Part shown: in pieces, positions 55,861 through 63,658 of the stretch
How positions within the stretch are numbered: the stretch's first letter is position 1
How the letters are laid out: each line of letters begins with the position of its first letter
Assembly: GCA_944381435.1 (NCBI GenBank)
Contig: CALWLD010000001.1
Span: forward strand, 186,001 to 250,000
DNA from: an uncultured Clostridia bacterium
GTDB lineage: Bacteria; Bacillota; Clostridia; Lachnospirales; CAG-274
Length of the DNA: 64,000 bases
Direction of reading: 5' to 3'
Translations under genes and position numbers: made by a program
Notes under the pieces: model-generated
Databases searched by the model: none
Told to the model about the DNA's origin: nothing
The model's input: only the letters and a program-made list of their open reading frames with translations

Positions 55861-57312
55861 ATGAACGACAATCTAACACTTATGACAGACCTTTATCAAT
55901 TAACAATGATGCAAGGATATTTTGAGGCTAATATGCATAACAAAAAGGCTGTCTTTGATATGTTTTATAGAAAAAATCCTAGCAACAACGGATATGCTAT
56001 AGCTTGTGGGCTTGAACAGGTAGTGGATTACATAAAAAATATAAAATTTGATAAAGAAAGCATAGATTATTTAAAAAGTCTTAACATATTTAAAGATGAT
56101 TTTTTAACATATTTAGAAAGTTTTAAATTTACAGGGGATATTTATGCTATACCAGAAGGTACTGTAGTATTTCCTGGTGAGCCTTTGGTAAGGGTAAAAT
56201 CTAGCATAATGGAGGCTCAGTTTATAGAAACTACAATACTTAACATAATAAACCATCAAAGCTTAATAGCTACAAAAGCTGCTAGGGTATCTTGGGCTGC
56301 ACAAGGTGATGTTGTTATGGAATTTGGATTAAGAAGAGCTCAAGGGCCTGATGCAGGTGTATATGGAGCTAGAGCAGCAGTTATAGGTGGGTGCAACTCT
56401 ACAAGTAATGTGCTTGCAGGTAAAATGTTTAATGTGCCTATAGCAGGGACTCACGCACATAGCTGGATAATGAGCTTTAAAGATGAGCTAACAGCATTTA
56501 GAACTTATGCTAATATATTTCCAGATAGATGTATACTTTTAGTAGATACTTATGATACGTTAAAAAGCGGTGTACCTAACGCTATAAAAGTATTTAATGA
56601 AATGAAAGAAAAAGGCATACATCTTAAAAACTATGGTATACGTTTAGATAGTGGTGATTTGGCTTATATATCAGAAAAAGCTAGAATTATGCTTGATGAA
56701 GCTGGTTTTGAAGATGCAAACATTACAGCATCTAGCGATTTAGACGAAAACATTATATCTTCTTTAAAACAGCAAGGTACAAAAATTAATGTTTGGGGTG
56801 TTGGTACAAACTTAATAACATCTAGCGATTGTCCTGCTTTTGGTGGAGTTTATAAGCTTTGTGCTGAAGAGGTTGATGGTGAAATGTTACCTAAGATAAA
56901 ACTATCTGAAAATCCAGATAAAGTTACAAACCCAGGTGTTAAAAAAATAGTTAGACTTTATGACAAAGCTACTAACAAAATTAAAGCAGATTTAATTTGT
57001 CTTGATGATGAGGTTATAGACGAAAAAGAAGATTTAACAATCTTCCACCCTATAAATACTTGGAAAACAATGACCTTAAAAGCTAATGAATATTACACAA
57101 AAGAGCTTTTACAACCTGTGTTTATAAACGGTGAATGTGTTTTTGAAAAAAGGGATACTATGGAGATAAAAGCATACTGTGAAAAACAAAAAGAAAGCCT
57201 TTGGAACGAGCATAAAAGGCTTATAAACCCTCATATTTTACCTGTAGATTTATCTTTAAAACTTTATAACCTTAAAAAAGAAATGATTGATAACATAAGA
57301 AAAAATAAATAA
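55861..57312 (+). CDS. pncB: Nicotinate phosphoribosyltransferase
   Basis: 483 residues from ATG at 55861, which has GGAGG 5 bases upstream; an earlier in-frame ATG (55849) overlaps that site. Conserved blocks: LTLMTDLYQLTMMQGYFEAN, EFGLRRAQGPDA, GTHAHSWIMSF (catalytic His region), LLVDTYDTLKSGVPNAIKVF and YGIRLDSGDLAYIS. It converts nicotinate and PRPP to nicotinate mononucleotide (ATP-assisted) in NAD salvage. It lies between direct repeat copies 1-2 and inverted copy 3. Confidence 0.96.
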   Translation: MNDNLTLMTDLYQLTMMQGYFEANMHNKKAVFDMFYRKNPSNNGYAIACGLEQVVDYIKNIKFDKESIDYLKSLNIFKDDFLTYLESFKFTGDIYAIPEGTVVFPGEPLVRVKSSIMEAQFIETTILNIINHQSLIATKAARVSWAAQGDVVMEFGLRRAQGPDAGVYGARAAVIGGCNSTSNVLAGKMFNVPIAGTHAHSWIMSFKDELTAFRTYANIFPDRCILLVDTYDTLKSGVPNAIKVFNEMKEKGIHLKNYGIRLDSGDLAYISEKARIMLDEAGFEDANITASSDLDENIISSLKQQGTKINVWGVGTNLITSSDCPAFGGVYKLCAEEVDGEMLPKIKLSENPDKVTNPGVKKIVRLYDKATNKIKADLICLDDEVIDEKEDLTIFHPINTWKTMTLKANEYYTKELLQPVFINGECVFEKRDTMEIKAYCEKQKESLWNEHKRLINPHILPVDLSLKLYNLKKEMIDNIRKNK

Positions 57313-57369
57313 AAAATATAGTGCTATAAACATAAAAATTACTTTTTGTTCATAGCACTATATTTTTTT
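57311..57369 (+). terminator. Terminator of pncB
   Basis: AAAAAATATAGTGCTAT pairs with ATAGCACTATATTTTTTT around a loop of about 24 bases; T-runs both ways. Confidence 0.8.
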
Positions 57370-57379
57370 GCGTTATTAA

Positions 57380-57501
57380 TTACAATTAAGGTACGACTTG
57401 ATTTATTTAATTAAAATTTATATACGGTTTTTTGTATTAAATTTTAATTAAATAAATTTTAGGAGTGCCTGTTTTTGAATACAAAGTATTCAAAAAATTG
57501 A
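57380..57501 (-). repeat. Interspersed repeat, copy 3 (122 bp, inverted)
   Basis: Opposite orientation to copies 1-2, same length as copy 2. Shares ACAATTAAGGTACGAC, ACGGTTTTTTGT and GCCTGTTTTTGAA blocks. Its hairpin is TTTTTGAATAC / GTATTCAAAAA (57472-57496): one C-G pair of copy 2 is a T-A pair here, and both sides changed together. The end of the XRE gene is encoded within it. Confidence 0.85.
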
Positions 57502-57812
57502 TTTAATATAGAAAAAAATAAATCTAAAGCTCTTTCTTTTTCATTATCAGGTAATTCTTCTAATATATTTGTTATTTCTGTTAGCTTAATTTCAATTTTG
57601 GTATTTAGTTTATCAGCTATAAGAACATCAGCAGAAACATTTAATACATTTACAATTTTTATAAAAGTTTCAAGGGTAGGTGTTTTGCTACCACGTTCTA
57701 TATTTCCAATATGTGTGGTGCTTAAATCTAATAGCTCAGCAAACTTTTCTAAAGTTAGGTTAGATTTTTTTCTATATTCTCTTATTTTTTTACCTATATT
57801 TTTGCTATCCAT
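57459..57812 (-). CDS. XRE-family (HTH_3) transcriptional regulator
   Basis: 117 residues. Helix-turn-helix at about 8-62: IGKKIREYRKKSNLTLEKFA, ELLDLSTTHIGNIERGSKTP. The C-terminal part is helical (about 70-105). The last 13 residues (QFFEYFVFKNRHS) and the stop are encoded by repeat copy 3, so the native C-terminus was probably replaced. Target unknown; it is divergent from spoIIR but may just be autoregulatory. Confidence 0.85.
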   Translation of the reverse strand: MDSKNIGKKIREYRKKSNLTLEKFAELLDLSTTHIGNIERGSKTPTLETFIKIVNVLNVSADVLIADKLNTKIEIKLTEITNILEELPDNEKERALDLFFSILNQFFEYFVFKNRHS

Positions 57813-57892
57813 TTAAAAAATTTTTTCATAATATACAATAAATAGAGCAAAAAATAAAGATATAAAAATATATAATATAAATAATGATTTAT

Positions 57893-57921
57893 GTATATAT
57901 TAGAAAAATATGGTAATAATA
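57893..57921 (+). promoter_or_regulatory. Candidate sigma-F promoter of spoIIR
   Basis: GTATA (57893-57897), 14-base spacer, GGTAATAATA (57912-57921). This fits the forespore sigma-F pattern (GYATA, then GGnnAnAnTR), and spoIIR is a sigma-F gene in Bacillus. Short motifs in A+T-rich DNA can arise by chance. Confidence 0.45.
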
Positions 57922-57950
57922 ATAATAAATAATTTTTAAGGAGCAGAAAT

Positions 57951-58595
57951 ATGAACATATTAAAAAATGAAAAAAATATATTATTATTATCTATATTTAT
58001 TGGAACATTTATTACGTTAATTTTTATGTTTGCCACAAAAAGCTATTCTTATAATGTGCAAAAGGGCATAGCAGATGAGGTTATAAGGTTACACGTTTTA
58101 GCCAATAGTGATGAGGTTTACGACCAAGAGCTTAAAATAAAAGTTAAAGATGGTATAGTAAAAATGTTAGAAGATGAATTACATAGCAGTATGTCTAAAG
58201 ACGAAACAAGAATAATTTTATTAAAAAATTTAGATGAAATAGAAAAAAAAGCTAAAGAAATAATAGAAGAAAATGGATATGATTATGACGTTAGTGCTAA
58301 AATAACTTTTGATAATTTCCCTACTAAACAATATGGAGATGTGGTTTTACCTGCTGGAGAATACGAAGCTTTAAAGGTTGAAATAGGGGAGGCTAAAGGT
58401 CAAAACTGGTGGTGCGTTATGTTTCCTCCTTTATGCTTTGTAGATGCTAGCGTTAAAGAAGTGCCTAAAGAAGATAAGGAAATTTTAAAAAATGTTTTAA
58501 CAGATACAGAATATGACATAGTAACAAAGGCTAAAGGTGAAGATGATATACCTGTAAAAATAAAATTTAAAATTATAGAAATGTGGCAAAACTAG
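57951..58595 (+). CDS. spoIIR: Stage II sporulation protein R
   Basis: 214 residues. Membrane/signal segment (about 10-29), then KGIADEVIRLHVLANSDEVY DQELKIKVKDGI-type core, KQYGDVVLPAGEYEALKVEI, and NWWCVMFPPLCFVD, the SpoIIR signature. Secreted from the forespore, it triggers SpoIIGA to process pro-sigma-E in the mother cell. Proves the sporulation programme. RBS AAGGAGC. Confidence 0.94.
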   Translation: MNILKNEKNILLLSIFIGTFITLIFMFATKSYSYNVQKGIADEVIRLHVLANSDEVYDQELKIKVKDGIVKMLEDELHSSMSKDETRIILLKNLDEIEKKAKEIIEENGYDYDVSAKITFDNFPTKQYGDVVLPAGEYEALKVEIGEAKGQNWWCVMFPPLCFVDASVKEVPKEDKEILKNVLTDTEYDIVTKAKGEDDIPVKIKFKIIEMWQN

Positions 58596-58622
58596 GCTAT
58601 AGATTTTATCTATAGCCTAGTT
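58590..58622. terminator. Bidirectional terminator, spoIIR / MATE gene
   Basis: AACTAGGCTATAGAT / ATCTATAGCCTAGTT, 15 bp; the spoIIR stop TAG is inside the 5' arm. Confidence 0.75.
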
Positions 58623-58631
58623 AAATTATAT

Positions 58632-59978
58632 TTAATTATTATGAGATAAAGCTTTTATACTTTTATAAATAAATAAAAATATAGTTAAAGCTATAAATAC
58701 AGAAAAAACATCTGCAAAAGGTTGAGCCCAAACAATACCATTTAAGCCAAAAAGCTTGTTACCTATAATAATAGCAGGGACAAAGGCAAAGCCTTGCCTA
58801 CATAAAGATACAACTAGGGCAGACCCACCTTTACCCATAGCTTGAAAGGTTGACATAAGGATAAACTGAACACCTAGTATTGTACAAGCAGACATATTTG
58901 CACGTATAAAATATTTACCATAAGTTACTATCTCTGGTGGTTCAGATAAAAACATTTTAACGATAGGCTCTGCAAATATAAATGTTACTAAAAACGTTAT
59001 TGTCCCTATAATTATAGAGCAAATTATGCCAAATTTTATAGCACCATTCATTCTTTTATAGTTTTTAGATGCAAAATTATATCCTATAAAAGGTTGAGAA
59101 CCTTGAGAAAGCCCTAACAATAGCATAATAGCAATCATATTAACCCTACCTGCTATACCAAGTGCAGATACAACTGTATCTCCATAGAAAACAGCAAAAT
59201 TATTTAATATAATGTTAGCAGCACTTATTAAAATTGTATTTAAAGATACAGGAATGCCTATTATAAGGATATTTTTTATTATGTCGCTTTTTATAGCAAA
59301 GTCTTTTATACTTATAGAAAGGCAAGTTTTCTTAAATAAGAAATAATAAATATAATATATACAGCTTGCAATGTTACCTATGATAGTTGCTAAAGCCGCA
59401 CCTTTAACCCCCATATTCATATTTAAAATCATAATAGGGTCTAGCACAATATTTAATATTGTACCTATCATCATACCTACCATTGCCTCTTTAGAGGCAC
59501 CTTCAGCACGAACTATACCACCAAAGGCAGTTTGTAAACATACAAAAGGAGCACCAAGGGCAATTATTAACAAATAGTCTTTTGCAAATTGATATGTATT
59601 TTCACTTGTGCCTATAGTTTTTAAAATAGGTTCTTTAAAGAAGATTAAAACTAACCCACATATTACACCAACAGCTATACAAGCATAAAAACTAAAAGAT
59701 GTAACTTTTTTTATTTTATCTAGCTCTTTTTCTCCAAGCAACCTAGATACATAAGAGCCACCGCCTATTGCAAATATATTACCAAAAGACATAAGCAACA
59801 TAAATATAGGTAAGCAAAGAGTAACAGCGGCAACTTGGTTTTGGTCTTTAGTTTGAGCTACGAAAAATGTATCTGCCATATTGTAAATAATACTTACTAA
59901 CATACCTAAAATTGTAGGCATTGCTAATTTACCTATAGCCTTTGGTATAGGGTATTCTTCAAAAAGTTCTCTATTCAT
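58632..59978 (-). CDS. MATE-family efflux transporter
   Basis: 448 residues with twelve membrane segments in two MatE halves (KLAMPTILGMLVSIIYNMAD TFF-type first helix, GVKGAALATIIGNIASCIYY, GLSQGSQPFIGYNFASKNYK). Exports cationic compounds using an ion gradient; substrate unknown. RBS AGAGGTG on the minus strand. Confidence 0.93.
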   Translation of the reverse strand: MNRELFEEYPIPKAIGKLAMPTILGMLVSIIYNMADTFFVAQTKDQNQVAAVTLCLPIFMLLMSFGNIFAIGGGSYVSRLLGEKELDKIKKVTSFSFYACIAVGVICGLVLIFFKEPILKTIGTSENTYQFAKDYLLIIALGAPFVCLQTAFGGIVRAEGASKEAMVGMMIGTILNIVLDPIMILNMNMGVKGAALATIIGNIASCIYYIYYFLFKKTCLSISIKDFAIKSDIIKNILIIGIPVSLNTILISAANIILNNFAVFYGDTVVSALGIAGRVNMIAIMLLLGLSQGSQPFIGYNFASKNYKRMNGAIKFGIICSIIIGTITFLVTFIFAEPIVKMFLSEPPEIVTYGKYFIRANMSACTILGVQFILMSTFQAMGKGGSALVVSLCRQGFAFVPAIIIGNKLFGLNGIVWAQPFADVFSVFIALTIFLFIYKSIKALSHNN

Positions 59979-60087
59979 TTGTTCACCTCTTATTATTTTA
60001 TTTAATTTGGATTATTTTTTAGAAAAATATTATTAAAAATTTTATATAATAGAAAAAATAAAAAAAATAAAATATAAAATATTGACA

Positions 60088-60303
60088 AAATAAAAAGGCT
60101 ATAAAAGCCTTTTTAACCAGAATGCCGGTGCCCCATTTTGACACCTAGCGAGGCTAGGTGGGTTTCCGCAAAAAAGACATCTGCCTTCCTCTGCCCAAAG
60201 GGAATTAGCTTGAGGCCTGACATAATCTTTTAGATATAAGAATCCCTTATGAGAAATGTAGGTTCAAAATATAGGGTAAACGAACACTCCAGAAAGATTA
60301 TTT
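60088..60303 (-). ncRNA. ssrS: 6S RNA
   Basis: On the minus strand the transcript starts near 60303, and its first part has CTGGAGTGTTCG and GAACCTACATTTCTCATAAG, typical of Firmicutes 6S RNA. The 3' part (CACCGGCATTCTGG) pairs back to CTGGAGTG, closing a long rod. An internal hairpin CACCTAGC-CTC-GCTAGGTG lies in between. It ends at hairpin AAAAAGGCT/AGCCTTTTT with a T-run. Length of about 200 fits. 6S RNA binds sigma-A RNA polymerase in stationary phase. The call rests on remembered sequence, position-independent pairing and the promoter/terminator, not on a search. Confidence 0.8.
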
Positions 60304-60309
60304 AAAAAT

Positions 60310-60338
60310 ATTATAATATATTTTTACCCAAAAATCAA
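60310..60338 (-). promoter_or_regulatory. Promoter of the 6S RNA gene
   Basis: Minus strand: TTGATT (60338-60333), 17-base spacer, perfect TATAAT (60315-60310). Confidence 0.75.
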
Positions 60339-60393
60339 TAATTATTATTGCTAATTTAAAAAAAAATAAATAACTATATAATATTACTAAATT

Positions 60394-60621
60394 TTACATA
60401 AAATCTTTTAGTAATTTTTCTAATTCTTCAATATTTTCAACGTTATTAACTTGTAGCTCTAAAGGCTCCTTTAGATTTAAACTAAAAATACCCATAATAG
60501 ATTTAGCATCTATAATATAATCTCCTGAGATTAAATCAAAATCTCCATCAAATTTATTTATCATTGAAGAGAAGTTTTTAACTTTTTCTACAGTATCTAA
60601 AAATATAGTAAAAGATTTCAT
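60394..60621 (-). CDS. HPr-like protein lacking the phospho-His
   Basis: 75 residues from the ATG at 60621 (GGTGATATT upstream; an earlier in-frame ATG is inside that site). Size and fold pattern match HPr: DTVEKVKNFSSMINKF, DAKSIMGIFSLNLKEPLELQ (the HPr regulatory-Ser region with KS-I-MGI) and a final helix. The active-site His15 segment is replaced by DTVEKV, so it cannot accept phosphate from EI in the usual way. Such proteins are common in Clostridia; role unknown. Confidence 0.8.
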   Translation of the reverse strand: MKSFTIFLDTVEKVKNFSSMINKFDGDFDLISGDYIIDAKSIMGIFSLNLKEPLELQVNNVENIEELEKLLKDFM

Positions 60622-60752
60622 AATATCACCCATTCATAATTATTATATTTAATATTTTAAAGCTTTATTTTAAATATGTCAAATATTTATGTTTTTTATT
60701 TTATAAAAAAGGGTAATATAAAATATATAATAAAATAAAAGAGGAGGATATA

Positions 60753-62012
60753 ATGGGAAAATTTTTAATAGAAAAAAGCTTAAATATAAAAGGTGATGTA
60801 TATATAGAAGGTGCTAAAAATTCTTGTTTACCTATACTTGCAGGAGCTATTTTAACAAATGGTAAAACAACTATAAATAAAGTGCCTTTTTTAAGTGATA
60901 TAAACATTATGTGTAGCTTGCTTGAGGAAATAGGTATTAAAATTGATAAAGATGAAAAAAACAAAACATTAAACATAGATACAAAAAATATTTTTAATAA
61001 AGAGCTATCTTACAGTTTAGTTAATAAAATAAGAGCATCTTTTCTGTTAGCAGGAGCTTTGCTTGCAAGGTTTGGAAAAGTTTCTATACAAATGCCAGGA
61101 GGTTGCTCTATAGGTGTTAGACCTATAGATTTACATTTAAAAGGTTTTAAGGCTTTAGGTGCAGATATAAAAAAAGAACACGGAATAATAGAAATAGAGG
61201 CTAAAAGGCTGGTAGGAACAGAAATTTATTTAGACTTTCCAAGTGTTGGAGCTACAGAAAATATTATTTTAGCTAGCGTTTTAGCTAAAGGAGAAACTAT
61301 TATATCTAACTGTGCAACAGAACCTGAAATTGTAGATTTAATAGAGTTTTTAAATAAAATAGGAGCTAAAATAGAAGGGGGAGGAACAGAAACTATAAAA
61401 ATAAAAGGGGTTGATACCCTTAATAGCTGTAACCACACTATTATACCAGATAGAATAGAAGCAGGTACCTTTTTAACATTAGGTGCTGCTACAAAAGGTG
61501 AGCTTAATATATTAAATGTAAACTGTGAGCATTTAAAGGCTGTTATATCTAAACTTAAAGAAATAAATGTAGATATAGAAGAAAAGGACAATTCCATAAA
61601 AGTTTTTGGGAAAAATATATTTAAAAACATAGATATAAAAACTATGCCTTATCCTGGCTTTCCAACAGATATGCAACCTCAGTTTATGAGCCTTATGACA
61701 CTAGCAAATGGTACAAGCATTATTAACGAAACAATTTTTGAAAATAGATTTATGCACGCAGCAGAGCTTGGGCTTATGGGGGCAGATATAAAAATAGAAG
61801 GAAGCAGTGCTATAATAAATGGGGTAAAGAAAATAACAGGTTCAAAGGTTAAAGCTACAGATTTAAGAGCAGGTGCAGCACTTATAATAGCAGGGCTTTG
61901 TGCTGAAGGACAAACAGAAATAAGCGATATATATCATATAGAAAGAGGCTATTATAAGATAGAAGAAAAGCTTAAAAACATAGGTGCTAACATAAAAAGG
62001 ATAAATTATTAG
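60753..62012 (+). CDS. murA: UDP-N-acetylglucosamine 1-carboxyvinyltransferase
   Basis: 419 residues. Substrate-binding K22-N23 in EGAKNSCLPILAGAI, catalytic Cys118 in PGGCSIGVRPIDLHLKGF, and AGTFLTLGAA, DMQPQFMSLM, FENRFMHAAELGLMGADI further on. First committed step of peptidoglycan synthesis, adding enolpyruvate from PEP to UDP-GlcNAc; Cys118 implies fosfomycin sensitivity in principle. RBS GAGGAGG. Confidence 0.96.
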   Translation: MGKFLIEKSLNIKGDVYIEGAKNSCLPILAGAILTNGKTTINKVPFLSDINIMCSLLEEIGIKIDKDEKNKTLNIDTKNIFNKELSYSLVNKIRASFLLAGALLARFGKVSIQMPGGCSIGVRPIDLHLKGFKALGADIKKEHGIIEIEAKRLVGTEIYLDFPSVGATENIILASVLAKGETIISNCATEPEIVDLIEFLNKIGAKIEGGGTETIKIKGVDTLNSCNHTIIPDRIEAGTFLTLGAATKGELNILNVNCEHLKAVISKLKEINVDIEEKDNSIKVFGKNIFKNIDIKTMPYPGFPTDMQPQFMSLMTLANGTSIINETIFENRFMHAAELGLMGADIKIEGSSAIINGVKKITGSKVKATDLRAGAALIIAGLCAEGQTEISDIYHIERGYYKIEEKLKNIGANIKRINY

Positions 62013-62036
62013 AAAATAAATTTAAAACTTTACGTA

Positions 62037-62066
62037 AAAAAAGGATAGTTTAAACTATCCTTTTTT
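62037..62066. terminator. Perfect 30-bp palindromic terminator, murA / membrane gene
   Basis: AAAAAAGGATAGTTT and its exact complement; T-runs on both strands. It lies at the end of murA and overlaps the 3' end of the convergent gene. Confidence 0.85.
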
Positions 62067-62525
62067 GTTCTCTTTTTTGTTCTCTTTTTTATTTTCTTTA
62101 GCTTTTTCTTTTTTAGCTTTTTTTATTTCTTTAAGCTCTTTATCTGTTTTCATACCAACAACACTTACTATGTATATGCCTGCAAGCTCAACTTTAACGT
62201 TCTTTTTAACTGTAATAGCGTTAAAAACCTTTTTATCACATATTAAAGTTAAAATTTGTGAGCCTATTTTTGCTTGAACAAAATATAATTTTAAAAATTT
62301 ATATATTTTAGGCATTTGCTCTGTAACAATTTTAGGCATATTAACTTCTGTTATTTTAGCCTTTTTCTTGTCTATAACAAATATTGTTGTAGTTTGTTTA
62401 GAACGATTTACCATTTCTTGATGTGCGTCCATTTTTTTGCTAGCTTTTTTATTAAGCCAAAACAAACCAAACAACACAACACCAACTATTAATGTAATGA
62501 TAATTATTATATCACCTGTGCTCAT
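62055..62525 (-). CDS. Membrane-anchored protein with Lys-rich tail, unknown function
   Basis: 156 residues from the ATG at 62525 (GAAAGGAGATATT precedes it). An upstream in-frame ATG would put the start inside tRNA-Thr and is rejected. One membrane segment (about 5-24), a basic linker, a beta-rich domain (about 45-130, YFVQAKIGSQILTLICDKKV), and a tail of Glu/Lys with KEN-KKEN repeats. No family recognised. Probably cotranscribed with the tRNA. Confidence 0.7.
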   Translation of the reverse strand: MSTGDIIIIITLIVGVVLFGLFWLNKKASKKMDAHQEMVNRSKQTTTIFVIDKKKAKITEVNMPKIVTEQMPKIYKFLKLYFVQAKIGSQILTLICDKKVFNAITVKKNVKVELAGIYIVSVVGMKTDKELKEIKKAKKEKAKENKKENKKENKKG

Positions 62526-62560
62526 AATATCTCCTTTCTTTAGATGAATATTAAAAGTAA

Positions 62561-62634
62561 AGCTGACAAGCGGACTCGAACCGCCGAACCTCTTCATTAC
62601 CAATGAAGTGCTCTACCTGCTGAGCTATGCCAGC
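62561..62634 (-). tRNA. tRNA-Thr (GGU anticodon)
   Basis: 74 bases on the minus strand. Acceptor GCTGGCA pairs with TGTCAGC; D arm with AGCTCAGCAGGTAGAGC; anticodon arm CTTCATT-GGT-AATGAAG region; T arm GGCGGTTCGAGTCCGCT. The 3' CCA is not encoded. Confidence 0.95.
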
Positions 62635-62645
62635 ATAATGAAATA

Positions 62646-62674
62646 ATTTTAGCATATATGCATAAAAAAGTCAA
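62646..62674 (-). promoter_or_regulatory. Promoter of tRNA-Thr and the membrane-protein gene
   Basis: Minus strand: TTGACT (62674-62669), 17-base spacer, TAAAAT (62651-62646), placing the start only a few bases before the mature tRNA 5' end. Confidence 0.7.
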
Positions 62675-62728
62675 GAAGAACTACTTTTAATATGCAAATA
62701 TTTTAATATTTTTTTAATAAAAAGTATA

Positions 62729-62781
62729 TTGACGTTAAAAGAATATTATGCTATTACATATTTAGATAATTAGTTAAATAT
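62729..62781 (+). promoter_or_regulatory. Promoter and possible operator of the sdpR/sdpI-like pair
   Basis: TTGACG (62729-62734), 17-base spacer, TATTAC (62752-62757). Immediately after it, ATATTTA (62758-62764) and TAAATAT (62775-62781) form an inverted repeat over the start site, a plausible site for the ArsR-type repressor encoded next. Confidence 0.42.
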
Positions 62782-62799
62782 ATAATAAGGTGGTGTAAT

Positions 62800-63054
62800 A
62801 TGACAAAAGTTTTTAAAGCACTTAGCGATGAAACAAGAAGAGAAATTTTAAAGCTTTTAAGCAAAAAAGACCTTACTGCTGGAGAAATATCTGATAATTT
62901 TAATATGTCTAAACCTTCTATATCTAAACACCTTGATATATTAAAAGATGCTCAGCTTATATCTTATGAGAAAAAAGGACAGTTTATCATATATTCTATT
63001 AATACAACCGTTCTGCAAGATGCTTTAGGTAAATTTTTAGATTTTTTTAATTAG
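62800..63054 (+). CDS. ArsR-family repressor (SdpR-like)
   Basis: 84 residues, a bare winged helix: VFKALSDETRREILKLLSKK, then LTAGEISDNFNMSKPSISKH and YSINTTVLQDALGKFLDFFN. It has no metal-binding Cys motif (the usual ELCVCDL is absent). This short form with an SdpI-like neighbour resembles SdpR, the autorepressor of sdpRI. RBS AAGGTGG. Confidence 0.85.
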   Translation: MTKVFKALSDETRREILKLLSKKDLTAGEISDNFNMSKPSISKHLDILKDAQLISYEKKGQFIIYSINTTVLQDALGKFLDFFN

Positions 63055-63068
63055 AAAGGAGTTTTATT

Positions 63069-63653
63069 ATGAAAAAAACAAATTATCTTTTATGGATATG
63101 TACAGTTATTATATTTATAGCTAGTGTTTCAACATTAAGTAATATATTAAAAATATCAATTATTGTACCTGATATATTAACAGCGCCTATAGCATTTTTT
63201 AAATATACACCAGAATTAGTTGACTTATCTAATGAAAACATAAAAGTAAAATTAGTTAGAAGACTTACTATTTTAACAGGTGCTTTTATAACTGGAATTT
63301 TTATACTTATAGCTTTTTCAGCAAAACTTTCAAAAGATACTATAGAAAATACATTCTTAATTTTATTTACAATTTATATTTTATATTTTGGTAACGAATC
63401 CCCTAAAATACCTTGTAATAAATATTTGGGGTTAAGGTTACCTTGGACAGTTAATAATGAAAATATTTGGCGTTATACACATAAAATTGTAGGATATTTA
63501 TCATTTCCTGCTGGTATAATTATGTTTCTAGTAGTTTTTTTCTATAGATTGGAAATAGGCATAATATTAGGTATAATAATGCTTGCTATCATACCTTCTA
63601 TAATGTCTTATATATTTTATAAAAAGCAATTTTATAACATAAATACTTATTAA
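63069..63653 (+). CDS. SdpI-family membrane protein
   Basis: 194 residues with about six membrane segments. GNESPKIPCNKYLGLRLPWT then NNENIWRYTHKIVGY is the SdpI signature. SdpI of Bacillus confers immunity to the SdpC cannibalism toxin and signals to SdpR. Here it is 14 bases after the repressor gene. No SdpC-like toxin or SdpAB is visible nearby, so it may serve immunity to a foreign toxin. Confidence 0.85.
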   Translation: MKKTNYLLWICTVIIFIASVSTLSNILKISIIVPDILTAPIAFFKYTPELVDLSNENIKVKLVRRLTILTGAFITGIFILIAFSAKLSKDTIENTFLILFTIYILYFGNESPKIPCNKYLGLRLPWTVNNENIWRYTHKIVGYLSFPAGIIMFLVVFFYRLEIGIILGIIMLAIIPSIMSYIFYKKQFYNINTY

Positions 63654-63658
63654 TAAAA

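Noticed and set aside
55547-57501. Repeat hairpins as intrinsic terminators
   Set aside because: The T-run is in the 5' arm and pairs with A; separate real terminators follow at 55793 and 57311.
62055-62603. Longer minus-strand frame starting inside tRNA-Thr
   Set aside because: The extra residues are translated tRNA; the ATG at 62525 has a good ribosome site.
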